From assembly GCF_021442385.1 (NCBI RefSeq), contig NZ_MUZA01000023.1, positions 1 through 64,000 of the forward strand: 64,000 bases of DNA. The letters are read 5' to 3'. How positions within the stretch are numbered: position 1 is the first letter of the stretch; each line of letters opens with the position of its first letter. The notes beneath the pieces were generated by a model. It did not search any database. It worked only from the letters and a program-made list of their open reading frames with translations, and was not told where the DNA came from. The position numbers and the translations under genes are program-made. Below are positions 16,913-27,664 of the stretch, one piece after another. This DNA is from Micromonospora sp. MH99 (lineage in GTDB: Bacteria; Actinomycetota; Actinomycetes; Mycobacteriales; Micromonosporaceae).

Positions 16913-17161
16913 GTCGGCCCCTCCCCTTCACCGCTATCATGCGCAGTCTGTGGCCTCCCCTGACCGCCGACCGCGCAGACTGAAGGATAGCGACTGCAGT
17001 TCAGGTGATGTTACCGGCGCGTAGGTATGGGCATGACGGAGCACCCGCGCCGCTGGGCGATGATGAGAGACAGACAGTGAGCCACCCTCCGGTGCCCCGT
17101 CAGGCGCCGCAGCAGAATGCGACGCGACGACGCGCCGCCAGTGCGAGCGGAGAAGACAGGC
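16913..17161. other. divergent regulatory region with a possible 15-codon ORF
   Basis: This is the gap between the acyl-CoA dehydrogenase and UDP-glucose dehydrogenase starts. An inverted repeat cagtctg/cagactg brackets 16944-16981. A small plus-strand ORF runs from ATG 17027 or 17033 to TGA 17078-17080 (MTEHPRRWAMMRDRQ from the second ATG). Its ribosome site is poor, so it is only a candidate. No clear promoter pair could be assigned. Confidence 0.3.
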
Positions 17162-18589
17162 GTGACGATCCCCTACCCCACCATCCAGCCGACCCCCGCC
17201 ATCGCCGCGGTGACGCCGCCTTCAGGTGCACCTCGGCCGCGGGTGACGTTTCTGGGAACCGGCTACCTCGGTGCGACGTACGCCATCTGCTACGCGGAAC
17301 TCGGGTACGAGGTGCTCGGGTTCGACGTCGACGCGGACAAGATCGCGAAGCTGAACGCCGGCGAGGTGCCGATCCACGAGCCCGGCCTGGACGAGCTGCT
17401 CAAGCGCAACCTGGCCGCCGGCCGGCTGCGGTTCTCGACCGACATCGCCGAGACCGCCGAGTTCGGCGACGTGCACTTCATCTGCGTCGGCACCCCCCAG
17501 CGGGCCGACGGGATGGGCGCCGACCTGTCGTACGTCGAGGCGTCGGTGACCAGCCTCGCGCAGCACCTGACCCGCAAGGCGCTGATCGTCGGCAAGTCCA
17601 CCGTGCCGGTGGGCACCGCCGACTGGGTCGAGCAGCTGGTCGGCAAGCACACCCCCGGCGACCTGGAGGTCGAGGTGGCGTGGAGCCCCGAGTTCCTCCA
17701 GGAGGGCTTCGCCGTCGACGACGTGCTGCGCCCCAACCGGATCGTGGTCGGCGTGAAGAGCGAGTGGGCCAACGGCATGCTCTACGCCGCGCACAAGGGC
17801 GTCTTCGACCTGGCCGCCACCGAGGACCGCGAGGTGCCGCTGGTGGTCACCGACTTCGCGACGGCCGAGCTGGTCAAGGTCGCGGCGAACGCGTTCCTGG
17901 CCACGAAGATCTCCTTCATCAACGCCATGGCCGAGGTCTGCGAGGCCAGCGGCGGCGACGTCACCCAGCTGGCCCGCGCGATCGGGTACGACCCCCGGAT
18001 CGGCAACCGGTTCCTCCAGGCCGGGCTCGGCTTCGGTGGCGCCTGCCTGCCCAAGGACATCCGCGCCTTCCAGGCCCGCGCGCAGGAGCTGGGCGCGGGC
18101 GAGGCACTGCGCTTCCTGCACGAGGTCGACCTGATCAACCTGCGCCGGCGGACCCGTGTCCTCCAGCTCGCGGCGGATCTGCTCGGCCGGCGCTCCGGGC
18201 CGGCCGGCCCGGACTTCTCCGGCACCCGCATCGCCGTGCTGGGCGCCACCTTCAAGCCCAACACCGACGACGTCCGCGACGCCCCGGCGCTCGCCGTCGC
18301 CGCGCTGTTGCAGAAGGCCGGCGCCGACGTGCACGTGTACGACCCGCAGGGCGCCGAGAACGCCCGCCGCGCGGTGCCCGAACTGACCTACGAGGCCGGC
18401 ATCAACGAGGCCGTCGCCGACGCCGACCTGGTCTGCGTCCTCACCGAGTGGGCGGACTTCCGCAACGCCGACCCGGTCGCCCTGGGTGAGCTGGTCGCCG
18501 GCCGCAAGGTCGTCGACGGGCGCAACTGCCTCGACTCGGCACTGTGGACCCAGGCCGGCTGGGAGTACCGGGGCATGGGCCGCCCCTGA
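17162..18589 (+). CDS. ugd: UDP-glucose 6-dehydrogenase
   Basis: 475 residues. Oxidises UDP-glucose to UDP-glucuronate with two NAD. The Rossmann loop FLGTGYLGATYA is at about residues 30-41, STVPVGTADWVEQL and EFLQEGFAVDD (substrate binding) are present, KVAANAFLATKISFIN contains the catalytic Lys, and the catalytic Cys is C295 in GFGGACLPKD. The C-terminal domain has ATFKPNTDDVRDAPAL. GTG 17162 is chosen because GGAG at 17149-17152 is nine bases upstream and the next in-frame start, ATG 17117, would add a low-complexity leader. A hairpin terminator follows. Confidence 0.9.
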   Translation: MTIPYPTIQPTPAIAAVTPPSGAPRPRVTFLGTGYLGATYAICYAELGYEVLGFDVDADKIAKLNAGEVPIHEPGLDELLKRNLAAGRLRFSTDIAETAEFGDVHFICVGTPQRADGMGADLSYVEASVTSLAQHLTRKALIVGKSTVPVGTADWVEQLVGKHTPGDLEVEVAWSPEFLQEGFAVDDVLRPNRIVVGVKSEWANGMLYAAHKGVFDLAATEDREVPLVVTDFATAELVKVAANAFLATKISFINAMAEVCEASGGDVTQLARAIGYDPRIGNRFLQAGLGFGGACLPKDIRAFQARAQELGAGEALRFLHEVDLINLRRRTRVLQLAADLLGRRSGPAGPDFSGTRIAVLGATFKPNTDDVRDAPALAVAALLQKAGADVHVYDPQGAENARRAVPELTYEAGINEAVADADLVCVLTEWADFRNADPVALGELVAGRKVVDGRNCLDSALWTQAGWEYRGMGRP

Positions 18590-18601
18590 CGTTTCGCCAC
18601 T

Positions 18602-18642
18602 CACCGGCCGGTCGCGACGCACCCCTGCGCGGCCGGCCGGTG
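18602..18642 (+). terminator. hairpin terminator after ugd
   Basis: The arms caccggccggtcgcg and cgcggccggccggtg (18602-18616, 18628-18642) pair with one mismatch around an 11-base loop, then gatgttgttt follows. It sits 13 bases after the ugd stop. Confidence 0.75.
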
Positions 18643-18740
18643 ATGTTGTTTGCCCCGGACCCGCCGACAAGTGTCGAAATCCGCGCCAGCTTTGGGCATG
18701 CTGCGACAGTGGGAGTCCACAGTGCGGGTGGAGGGGTGTC

Positions 18741-21700
18741 GTGGCGACCTTTCAATGCTCCTCGTGCGGTCGGGAGATCAAGCCGGCCGTGCAGTGTCCG
18801 CACTGTGGGGCCGACCAGCCCCAGTGGGTCGAGCATCTGGCGGACATCGAGCGCTCGATCGCGGAGATGAAGGCGCGCGACGCCGCCATCGCCCGCGAAC
18901 AGCGGCAGATCGCCGCCAAGATGCAGGCCGCGCTCTTCCAACGGGACATCCTCGCCCACGCCGGTGAGGAGCGGATCAAGCAGGCCACCCGGCCCCGCCG
19001 GGTGCTGCGCCGCCGACCGGGTCGCCGCCCGCCCACGGCCACCACCGGCGCCCCGCCCCGGGTCCCGCGCCAGGGCACCCCGCCCAGCCCGGAAGATCCG
19101 CCGCCGCCCCCGCCAAGGGCGTCCTGGCTGGACGCCGACGACCCCGAGCACCCGCCGGAGGCGTCCTCGCGGGAGGTGCAGAACATCCCTCTCGGGTTGG
19201 GCGCGCTGCTGCTCGCCGTGGCCGCGGTGGTCTTCGCCGCGGTGGCGACGAGTTCGATGGACGCGCTGGCCCGCCTCGGCGTCCTGCTGGTCGCCACGGT
19301 GCTGATGCTGCTCGCGCCGCCGGCGCTGGCCCGGCGCGGGCTCACCTCCACCGCGGAGACGATCTCCGCGGTGGGTCTGCTGCTCGTGCCGCTGGCCGGG
19401 TACGCGCTGTGGGCGGTGGACCGGATCGACGACGGCGCCACCTCCGGCGCCGTCTTCGCCGGTCTGATCTTCGCGGCCACCGCCGCCGTGTCCGTCGGGT
19501 ACGCCGCCTGGACCGGGCTGCGCGCGCCCCGCTTCGCGACAGTGGTCGCCGCGCAGCCGGTGCTGCCGCTGCTCGCGTACGACCGGATCACCGGGCCGGG
19601 CGGCTGGGCGCTGGTGCTGACCCTGGTGGCCCTTCTCGACCTCTGGCTGGCCCGCTCGCCGATCGTGGTGGAGCGCCCCGTCCGGCAGGACCTGCCGAGC
19701 CCCGCCAGCGGATCGGCGGCGCCCCGGCAACGTGACGCCGAGGCCCGACCGGAGGCCGACCCGGAGGAGGCCGGCGAACTGATCGATGCTGGCGTGGGCA
19801 CCGTCGACGCCCGACCCGCCCGCCCGGTGCCCGGGCTGCGCGAGCTGACCTGGTCGCTGCACGCGGTGGCCGTCGCGGTCGCCCTGGCGTACGCGGTCAC
19901 CGCCCTGCTGCGGGCGGAGGCCGTGCCGACGGCGACCGGCGCCGGGCTGGTGCTCCTGCTGGCGGCCGCCGTCGGGCTGGCCGGCGCGCTGGTGCTGCGC
20001 CGCCCACCGCTGCCCGACGTGGCGGCCGGCATCGTCACCCTGGCCGTGATCGGCGCGTTCGGCCGGATCGTCTCGGTGGCCCTGCCCGGTCAGTCGTTGC
20101 TGTTGATCGCGGCGGTGATCACGGTGACCGGGCTGGCGGTCCGCGCGGTCCCCGAGACGGCCCGACGCGGCCCGCAGATCGCCTCGGCTGTCGCCCTCAC
20201 CGTCAGCGGACTCGTGGTCGCCGGGGGAGCACTGCGCGCCGGGGTCGCCCCCGTCCGGGCGGCACTGCCCGCCTGGGACGCCGACCTCGACAGGTACGCC
20301 ACCGAACTGGCCGCCTCCGTCGGCCCGACCACGTGGCAGCTCGCCGCCGCAGCGTTCCTGCTCACCATCGCCGCGGTGGTGGCCCTGCCACCGGAGATCC
20401 GCCGCGAGTTCGCGGTCGCCGGTGCGGCGCTGACGGCGCTGGCCGTACCGGCGTCGTTCGGCCTCGGCTGGGCCTCGGCGCCCTGGCCGATGGTGGTCAC
20501 CGCGATCGGCATCGGGGTCATCGGCCTCTCCGCGCGTACCACCCGGGCCGCCCTGGCCCACGCCGTCGGCGCGGCCGTGGTGGGCCTGTTCGCCGCGGGC
20601 GCCGGGCTGTCCCGACCCGCGCTCACCGCCGCCGTCCTGCTCACCCTCTTCGCGGCCGGCGCGCTGGTCGCGCTGGCGCCCCGGGTCCGGATCGCGTCGG
20701 CCGCCGCCGACACGGTCACGGACTGGGCCTCCGGAGGGGCGGCCTTCGCGCTGCCCGGGGCGGTGGCCGCGTTCGTGGCCGCCACCATGCCCGTCGACGA
20801 GACCCCCACCCCGGCCAGCCTCCGCGAGGCGACCGTCCCGGTGCTGGCGGCGAGTTTCCTGGCCGTCTGTGTGACCCTCGGGTACGCCGCCATGGTGCAG
20901 GTCTCGCAGCGGCGCATCCCGGCGCCCCTGTCGGTCGGCACCGGGCTTGGCGCGCTCGTCGTCACCGCCGCCGCCTTCGGCGCACCCGGTGCCACGGTCG
21001 CCGACGCCTGGGTCGGGGCGCTGCTGCTGGTCGCCGCGGTGCTGCTCTTCCTGGCCCCGTCGATCGACGCCGGCCGCCGCTCGGATCTCACCCTGGACGG
21101 TTCGGACCTGGCCGCCGCGGCGGTGACCACCGCCCTGATCGCCACGATGGTGCGGATCGCCGCGGTCCTCGCGCCGGGTGGGCAACTGGCGGTGGCCGCC
21201 GGCCTGGTCCTGGTGGTGGCCGTCGGCGCCCGCGCCATGCCCGAGGAGTGGCGACGCGGCCCCGTCCTCGGCATCGCCGTCGGCGGCCTGCTCATCGGGG
21301 TGCTGGCCGGCTGGACGGCGCTGCGCGGTGGGGTCGGTGTGCTGGCCACCCCCGGGCCGATCTGGGACGGCGACCTGAGCGGCTGGCCGGCCGCGCCGAC
21401 CGGCGGTGCGACCTGGCAGGCGCCGATCGCACTGGTGCTGTTGGCCGTCGCCGCCGGAGTTCTGCTCCCGCCGCCCTGGCGGTGGGACGCGTCCGGGGTG
21501 GCCGTGGTGCTCGCCACGATCGGCGCACCTGCCGCGTTCGACCTGCCCTGGTGGTCGCCGGTGCTCGTCGGGGCCATGGTCGCCACCATCTACGGCATGG
21601 CGGCGGTGGCCAGCGAGGAGGCCCGGGCCGGGCTGTCCCGGGCCACCGTGGCCGGGGTGGTCGCGCTGCACGGGGCCGGCGCCGGCCTGGTCCGCCCGTG

Positions 21701-23639
21701 GACCACCGCGCTGGCGTTGGGCAGCATCGCGCTGATCGGCATCGTGGTGGCCGCGCTGGCGCGCGTCCTGGCCGGCCCGCAGGTGACCGACCTGGAGACC
21801 GAGGGCATGCCGCCGCACCTGGTGCAGATCGGTGGCGCGGCGGCCGGTGCGGCGCTGCTCGCGCTGCCCGGCGCGGTGGCGGCGCTGGCCGTCGAGTTCC
21901 AGCACTCGGCACAGGTGGTGCTGACCGCCGCGCTTGCCGCGTCCAGCCTCGGTCTGGCCGGCGTCGCCGCGGTACGCCGACACGTTCCGCAGTACCTGCC
22001 CTGGGTCAGCGTGGCAGTGGTCGGCGGTGCCAGCATCAGCGCACTCGCCGCCATCCCCACCGGGCTCCCGGCCGGGGTCTACGCGGCCGCCGCCGCACTG
22101 CTCGGTGTCCTCGCCGAGCTGATCCGCGCGGCGACCGTGCCGCCCACCGGTTCCGCCCAGCCGGTCCGCCGCTGGGCGGTGCTCCTCGACGGCGCGCTGC
22201 GGCGACTGCCGGACGACCCGGACCGGCGGCGGTGGCGGGTCAGCCCATCGGCCGGCGCGCTCGCGGCCGCCGCGCTGCCGACCGCCCTGGCGCTCGCGTC
22301 GATCGCGCCGGCCCTGGTCGTCGCCCTCGTCGAGCCGCACCGCACGTTGAGCCGGATCTGGCAGGGTCCGCCGCCGGAGCTGCTCACGCCGCCGTCGGAC
22401 GTGGTCAACCCGACCCACGTGCTGACCGCGCTGCTGCTCACCGCGACGGCCGCCCTCGCCGCCACCGGATTCAGCGGCGGACGACGGTCCCGTGCCGTAC
22501 CAGTGGTGCTGCCCGGCGCCGCCGTCACGCTGCTGATCGCGCCCATCGCGCTGGGCAGCGGGTGGCCGGCGAGCACCCTCGCGGCGCTCTCCGTCTTCAC
22601 CATCTCGATGCTCGGCCTCGCCCTGACCCCGCCACCGCCCCTCGTCGAGCCGGCCCGGTCGCTGCGGCTGGCCCGGGTGCTGGTCTTCGCCATCGGCCTG
22701 GCCGCCGGTGGCGCCGGCCTGGCCGGCAGCCTGGCCGACCGGCAACTGACCCTGTTCACCCTCGGTGGCGCGGTAGGCGTGGGCGTGGTGGCGGCCCTGT
22801 TCGGCACCACCCAGCGGGCGCGCATCCTCGGCTGGCTCTTCGCCTCGCTGTTGGCCCAGCTCTTCGTGCTCACCGCCGGCCTGATCGTCGGGCTGGCGGC
22901 GGTGTGGTCCGCGTTCGGGGTGCTCGCCGTCGGAGCGGTCCTCCAGGTGTTCGCCGCGACCCTGCCCCGACTGCGTCGCCCCGAGGCGCAGCGCGAGGCC
23001 GCCACCGTGCAGTGGAGCGGGTACGCGGCGGCCCTGATCGCGCTGGCGCTCGCCTTCGACTCCCCCCGGCACATCGCCGCTTTGCTGGCCGCCTGGGGAG
23101 CGGTGCTCGGCGTGGCGGCGACCCGTCCCGGCCGGCGGCCGGTGGAACGCCGGATCCTCTTCTGGGCTGTGGTGTTCTGCGAGATCACCGCCTGGTGGAT
23201 CCTGATGCGCGTCGCCGACGTGGCGCTGCCCGAGGCGTACACGCTGCCGTTCGCCGCGCTGGCCCTGCTGGTCGGTGTGCTCGAACTACGGCACCGACCC
23301 GATCTGAGCAGCTGGGTGGCGTACGGGCCGGCGTTGGTCGCCGCGTTCCTGCCGACGCTGGCGATCGTGCTGGCCACCGATTCCAGCACGTTGCGGCAGA
23401 TGCTGCTGCTGCTCGGCGCGGTCGCGGTGCTGATCTTCGGCTCGTCCAGCCGGCAGCAGGCCCCGGTGATCGTCGGCGCGTCGGTCACCGCGATCGCCGC
23501 GATCCACGCGTTGTTCAGCCTCGGCCCGTGGCTGGCGCTGATCCCCGTGGGGCTCCTGCTGCTCGTCCTCGGGGCGAGCAACGAACGCCGCCGCCGCGCC
23601 CAGGAACGCCTCCAGACCGCGCTCCGCGGCATGAGATGA
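18741..23639 (+). CDS. giant zinc-ribbon polytopic membrane protein (SCO7613-type)
   Basis: 1632 residues. Residues 5-21 are a zinc ribbon of the form CSSCGREIKPAVQCPHC. A coiled coil follows (HLADIERSIAEMKARDAAIAR), then a Pro/Arg-rich linker to about residue 145, then nearly unbroken hydrophobic helices to the end. Reading it through, a module is repeated: DVAAGIVTLAVIGAF...AVPETARRGPQ near 430-475 matches DLAAAAVTTALIATM...AMPEEWRRGPV near 790-835, and the helices after each (to about 650 and 1013) align, with a weaker third copy to about 1360. It resembles the actinobacterial SCO7613 C-terminal-domain family; function unknown. GTG 18741 has GGAGGGG just upstream. The gene stands alone. 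Confidence 0.85.
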   Translation: MATFQCSSCGREIKPAVQCPHCGADQPQWVEHLADIERSIAEMKARDAAIAREQRQIAAKMQAALFQRDILAHAGEERIKQATRPRRVLRRRPGRRPPTATTGAPPRVPRQGTPPSPEDPPPPPPRASWLDADDPEHPPEASSREVQNIPLGLGALLLAVAAVVFAAVATSSMDALARLGVLLVATVLMLLAPPALARRGLTSTAETISAVGLLLVPLAGYALWAVDRIDDGATSGAVFAGLIFAATAAVSVGYAAWTGLRAPRFATVVAAQPVLPLLAYDRITGPGGWALVLTLVALLDLWLARSPIVVERPVRQDLPSPASGSAAPRQRDAEARPEADPEEAGELIDAGVGTVDARPARPVPGLRELTWSLHAVAVAVALAYAVTALLRAEAVPTATGAGLVLLLAAAVGLAGALVLRRPPLPDVAAGIVTLAVIGAFGRIVSVALPGQSLLLIAAVITVTGLAVRAVPETARRGPQIASAVALTVSGLVVAGGALRAGVAPVRAALPAWDADLDRYATELAASVGPTTWQLAAAAFLLTIAAVVALPPEIRREFAVAGAALTALAVPASFGLGWASAPWPMVVTAIGIGVIGLSARTTRAALAHAVGAAVVGLFAAGAGLSRPALTAAVLLTLFAAGALVALAPRVRIASAAADTVTDWASGGAAFALPGAVAAFVAATMPVDETPTPASLREATVPVLAASFLAVCVTLGYAAMVQVSQRRIPAPLSVGTGLGALVVTAAAFGAPGATVADAWVGALLLVAAVLLFLAPSIDAGRRSDLTLDGSDLAAAAVTTALIATMVRIAAVLAPGGQLAVAAGLVLVVAVGARAMPEEWRRGPVLGIAVGGLLIGVLAGWTALRGGVGVLATPGPIWDGDLSGWPAAPTGGATWQAPIALVLLAVAAGVLLPPPWRWDASGVAVVLATIGAPAAFDLPWWSPVLVGAMVATIYGMAAVASEEARAGLSRATVAGVVALHGAGAGLVRPWTTALALGSIALIGIVVAALARVLAGPQVTDLETEGMPPHLVQIGGAAAGAALLALPGAVAALAVEFQHSAQVVLTAALAASSLGLAGVAAVRRHVPQYLPWVSVAVVGGASISALAAIPTGLPAGVYAAAAALLGVLAELIRAATVPPTGSAQPVRRWAVLLDGALRRLPDDPDRRRWRVSPSAGALAAAALPTALALASIAPALVVALVEPHRTLSRIWQGPPPELLTPPSDVVNPTHVLTALLLTATAALAATGFSGGRRSRAVPVVLPGAAVTLLIAPIALGSGWPASTLAALSVFTISMLGLALTPPPPLVEPARSLRLARVLVFAIGLAAGGAGLAGSLADRQLTLFTLGGAVGVGVVAALFGTTQRARILGWLFASLLAQLFVLTAGLIVGLAAVWSAFGVLAVGAVLQVFAATLPRLRRPEAQREAATVQWSGYAAALIALALAFDSPRHIAALLAAWGAVLGVAATRPGRRPVERRILFWAVVFCEITAWWILMRVADVALPEAYTLPFAALALLVGVLELRHRPDLSSWVAYGPALVAAFLPTLAIVLATDSSTLRQMLLLLGAVAVLIFGSSSRQQAPVIVGASVTAIAAIHALFSLGPWLALIPVGLLLLVLGASNERRRRAQERLQTALRGMR

Positions 23640-23675
23640 ATCGGAGGGTCACGGCAGGGTTCGCGCGCCTGCCCC

Positions 23676-23750
23676 CGCGATCTTGCACTTTCTGTCGCCG
23701 CATAGAGGGACAAATGCCGCGTTACCACGACCGAAAGTGCAAGATCGCGG
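23676..23750. repeat. long palindrome, GATCTTGCA family, copy 2
   Basis: The left arm 23676-23698 (cgcgatcttgcactttctg...) and the right arm 23729-23750 (...gaaagtgcaagatcgcgg) pair over about 22 bases around a 30-base centre that shares atgccgcg with copy 1 (9131-9204). It lies between the convergent giant membrane protein and purE and could also terminate both. Confidence 0.85.
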
Positions 23751-23771
23751 AGGAGGGAGGCGTGGGAGGGG

Positions 23772-24263
23772 TTACGGGAGGGTGGCTTGGAGGGCTGCGT
23801 CCTTGGTCTTGATGAGCTGCTCCAGGTCCTGCTGGTATTTCGCCATCCGGGAGCGCAGCGCCTCGTCGGACGCGCCGAGGATCCGGACGGCCAGCAGGCC
23901 GGCGTTGCGGGCGTTGCCGATCGACACGGTGGCCACCGGAATCCCCGCCGGCATCTGCACGATGGACAGCAGCGAGTCCATCCCGTCGAGGTGCTTCAAC
24001 GGCACCGGCACGCCGATCACCGGCAGCGGCGTCACCGAGGCGACCATGCCCGGCAGGGCTGCGGCGCCACCGGCACCGGCGATGATCACCTTGAGCCCCC
24101 GGTCGACGGCGTCGCGACCATAGTCGATCATCGCGACCGGGGTCCGGTGTGCCGAGATGACCCGCACCTCGTACGACACCTCGAAGTCGTCCAGCACCTC
24201 GGCGGCGGCCCGCATCGTGGGCCAGTCCGAGTCGCTGCCCATGATCAGTCCGACTGTGGTCAC
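23772..24263 (-). CDS. purE: N5-carboxyaminoimidazole ribonucleotide mutase
   Basis: 163 residues, class I PurE, which converts N5-CAIR to CAIR in purine synthesis. The phosphate-binding [12 protein letters not shown] is at residues 6-17, SAHRTP (catalytic His) at about 41-46, and [15 protein letters not shown] follows. GTG 24263 has a perfect AAGGAGG six bases upstream. It lies 31 bases after purK in the same operon; the order purK-purE is the usual actinobacterial one. Confidence 0.97.
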   Translation of the reverse strand: MTTVGLIMGSDSDWPTMRAAAEVLDDFEVSYEVRVISAHRTPVAMIDYGRDAVDRGLKVIIAGAGGAAALPGMVASVTPLPVIGVPVPLKHLDGMDSLLSIVQMPAGIPVATVSIGNARNAGLLAVRILGASDEALRSRMAKYQQDLEQLIKTKDAALQATLP

Positions 24264-24294
24264 CGGGGTCCTCCTTGGTTCGCGGCCGCCCGGG

Positions 24295-25470
24295 TCACTC
24301 GTGCCCCTCGCGGATCCAGCGCGCGGCCCGCGCCGCCCGCGCCCGTACGTCGTCCAGGTCGTCGCCGAGCACCGTGACGTGCCCGATCTTGCGGCCGGGG
24401 CGTACCTGCTTGCCGTAGAGGTGCACCTTGGCGCCCGGCTCGGCGGCGAAGAGGTGGTGCAGCCGCTCGTCGATCGAGATCCCGCCCGGCTCGCCGCCCA
24501 GGACGTTCGCCATCACGACCACTGGCGCGGTCAGCGCCGTGTCACCCATCGGGTAGTCCAGCACCGCCCGCAGGTGCTGCTCGAACTGGGAGGTCCGGGC
24601 GCCCTCGATGGTCCAGTGCCCTGAGTTGTGCGGCCGCATGGCCAGCTCGTTGACCACGATCGCCGGCCGGCCCGCGTCGTCGCGCACCTCGAACAGCTCC
24701 ACGGCCAGCAGGCCGACCACGCCGAGCGCGGTGGCCAGGTCGATGGCGAGCTGCTGAGCGGCGACTGCCAACTCCTCGTCCAGGCCGGGCGCCGGGGCCA
24801 GCACCTCGACGTTGATGCCGTCACGCTGGACCGTCTCGACGACCGGGTACGCGGCCACCTGCCCGAACGGCGAGCGGGCCACCTGCACGGCGAGCTCGCG
24901 ACGCAGCGGCACCCGCTCCTCGACGATCAGCCGGGTGCCTCCGGCGAGCAGCGTGGTCGCCAGCTCGGTGGCCTGGGTGGCGTCGTCCACCATCCAGACA
25001 CCCCGGCCGTCGTAGCCGCCCCGGGCTGCCTTGAGCACCACCGGCCAGCCGACCTGCGCACCGAAGCCGACCAGGTCGGCGGGCTCACCGACCGGCCGCC
25101 AGGCGGGGTTGGGAGCGCCCAGCTCGGTAAGGCGTTCCCGCATCACCTGCTTGTCCTGGGCGTGCAGCAACGCGTCCGCCGGCGGGTACAGGGTCACCCC
25201 TTCGGCCGTCAGGGTGCGGATGTGCTCGTTGGGCACGTGCTCGTGGTCGAAGGTGACCACGTCACAGCCCTTGGCGAAGGTGCGCAGGGCGGCCAGATCG
25301 GTGTGGTCGCCGTACTGGACGTCGGCGGCGACAAGCGCCGCGCCGTCGTCGGGGGCGCTCGCGAGCACACGCAGTGACTGGCCGAGGGCGATCGCGGCCT
25401 GGTGGGTCATCCGGGCCAGCTGGCCGCCACCCACCATGCCGACAACAGGCAGACCGGTACGGGAATCCAT
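24295..25470 (-). CDS. purK: N5-carboxyaminoimidazole ribonucleotide synthase
   Basis: 391 residues, ATP-grasp enzyme that makes N5-CAIR from AIR, bicarbonate and ATP. Seen: the N-terminal [16 protein letters not shown] nucleotide loop, the FDHEHVP motif, [10 protein letters not shown] (ATP-grasp glycine loop) near residue 150, and [16 protein letters not shown] end motif as [18 protein letters not shown] 25470 lies nine bases after a TAGGCT box (25485-25480) with no ribosome site, so a very short or absent leader is likely. Upstream gene of the purK-purE operon. Confidence 0.96.
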   Translation of the reverse strand: MDSRTGLPVVGMVGGGQLARMTHQAAIALGQSLRVLASAPDDGAALVAADVQYGDHTDLAALRTFAKGCDVVTFDHEHVPNEHIRTLTAEGVTLYPPADALLHAQDKQVMRERLTELGAPNPAWRPVGEPADLVGFGAQVGWPVVLKAARGGYDGRGVWMVDDATQATELATTLLAGGTRLIVEERVPLRRELAVQVARSPFGQVAAYPVVETVQRDGINVEVLAPAPGLDEELAVAAQQLAIDLATALGVVGLLAVELFEVRDDAGRPAIVVNELAMRPHNSGHWTIEGARTSQFEQHLRAVLDYPMGDTALTAPVVVMANVLGGEPGGISIDERLHHLFAAEPGAKVHLYGKQVRPGRKIGHVTVLGDDLDDVRARAARAARWIREGHE

Positions 25471-25587
25471 AGCGCGGCCAGCCTATCCGGGCGGCCGACG
25501 TGCCGATGCGCAGGGCCGGTGACCCACCCCGACAAGGCCGCACCGGCCGTCCCGCACCCAGCGCCGGCAACTACCGGGCGCTACGGC

Positions 25588-27624
<2,037 letters not shown>

Positions 27625-27664
27625 CCGACGACCATAACCACCTCGGTCGGGACGCGCCGGGCGG

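Noticed and set aside
18441..23072. 1543-codon open frame on the minus strand opposite the giant membrane protein
   Set aside because: The translation is low-complexity (Gly/Arg/Gln/His-rich) and matches what a GC-rich membrane gene gives in its antisense frame; no start signal or domain.
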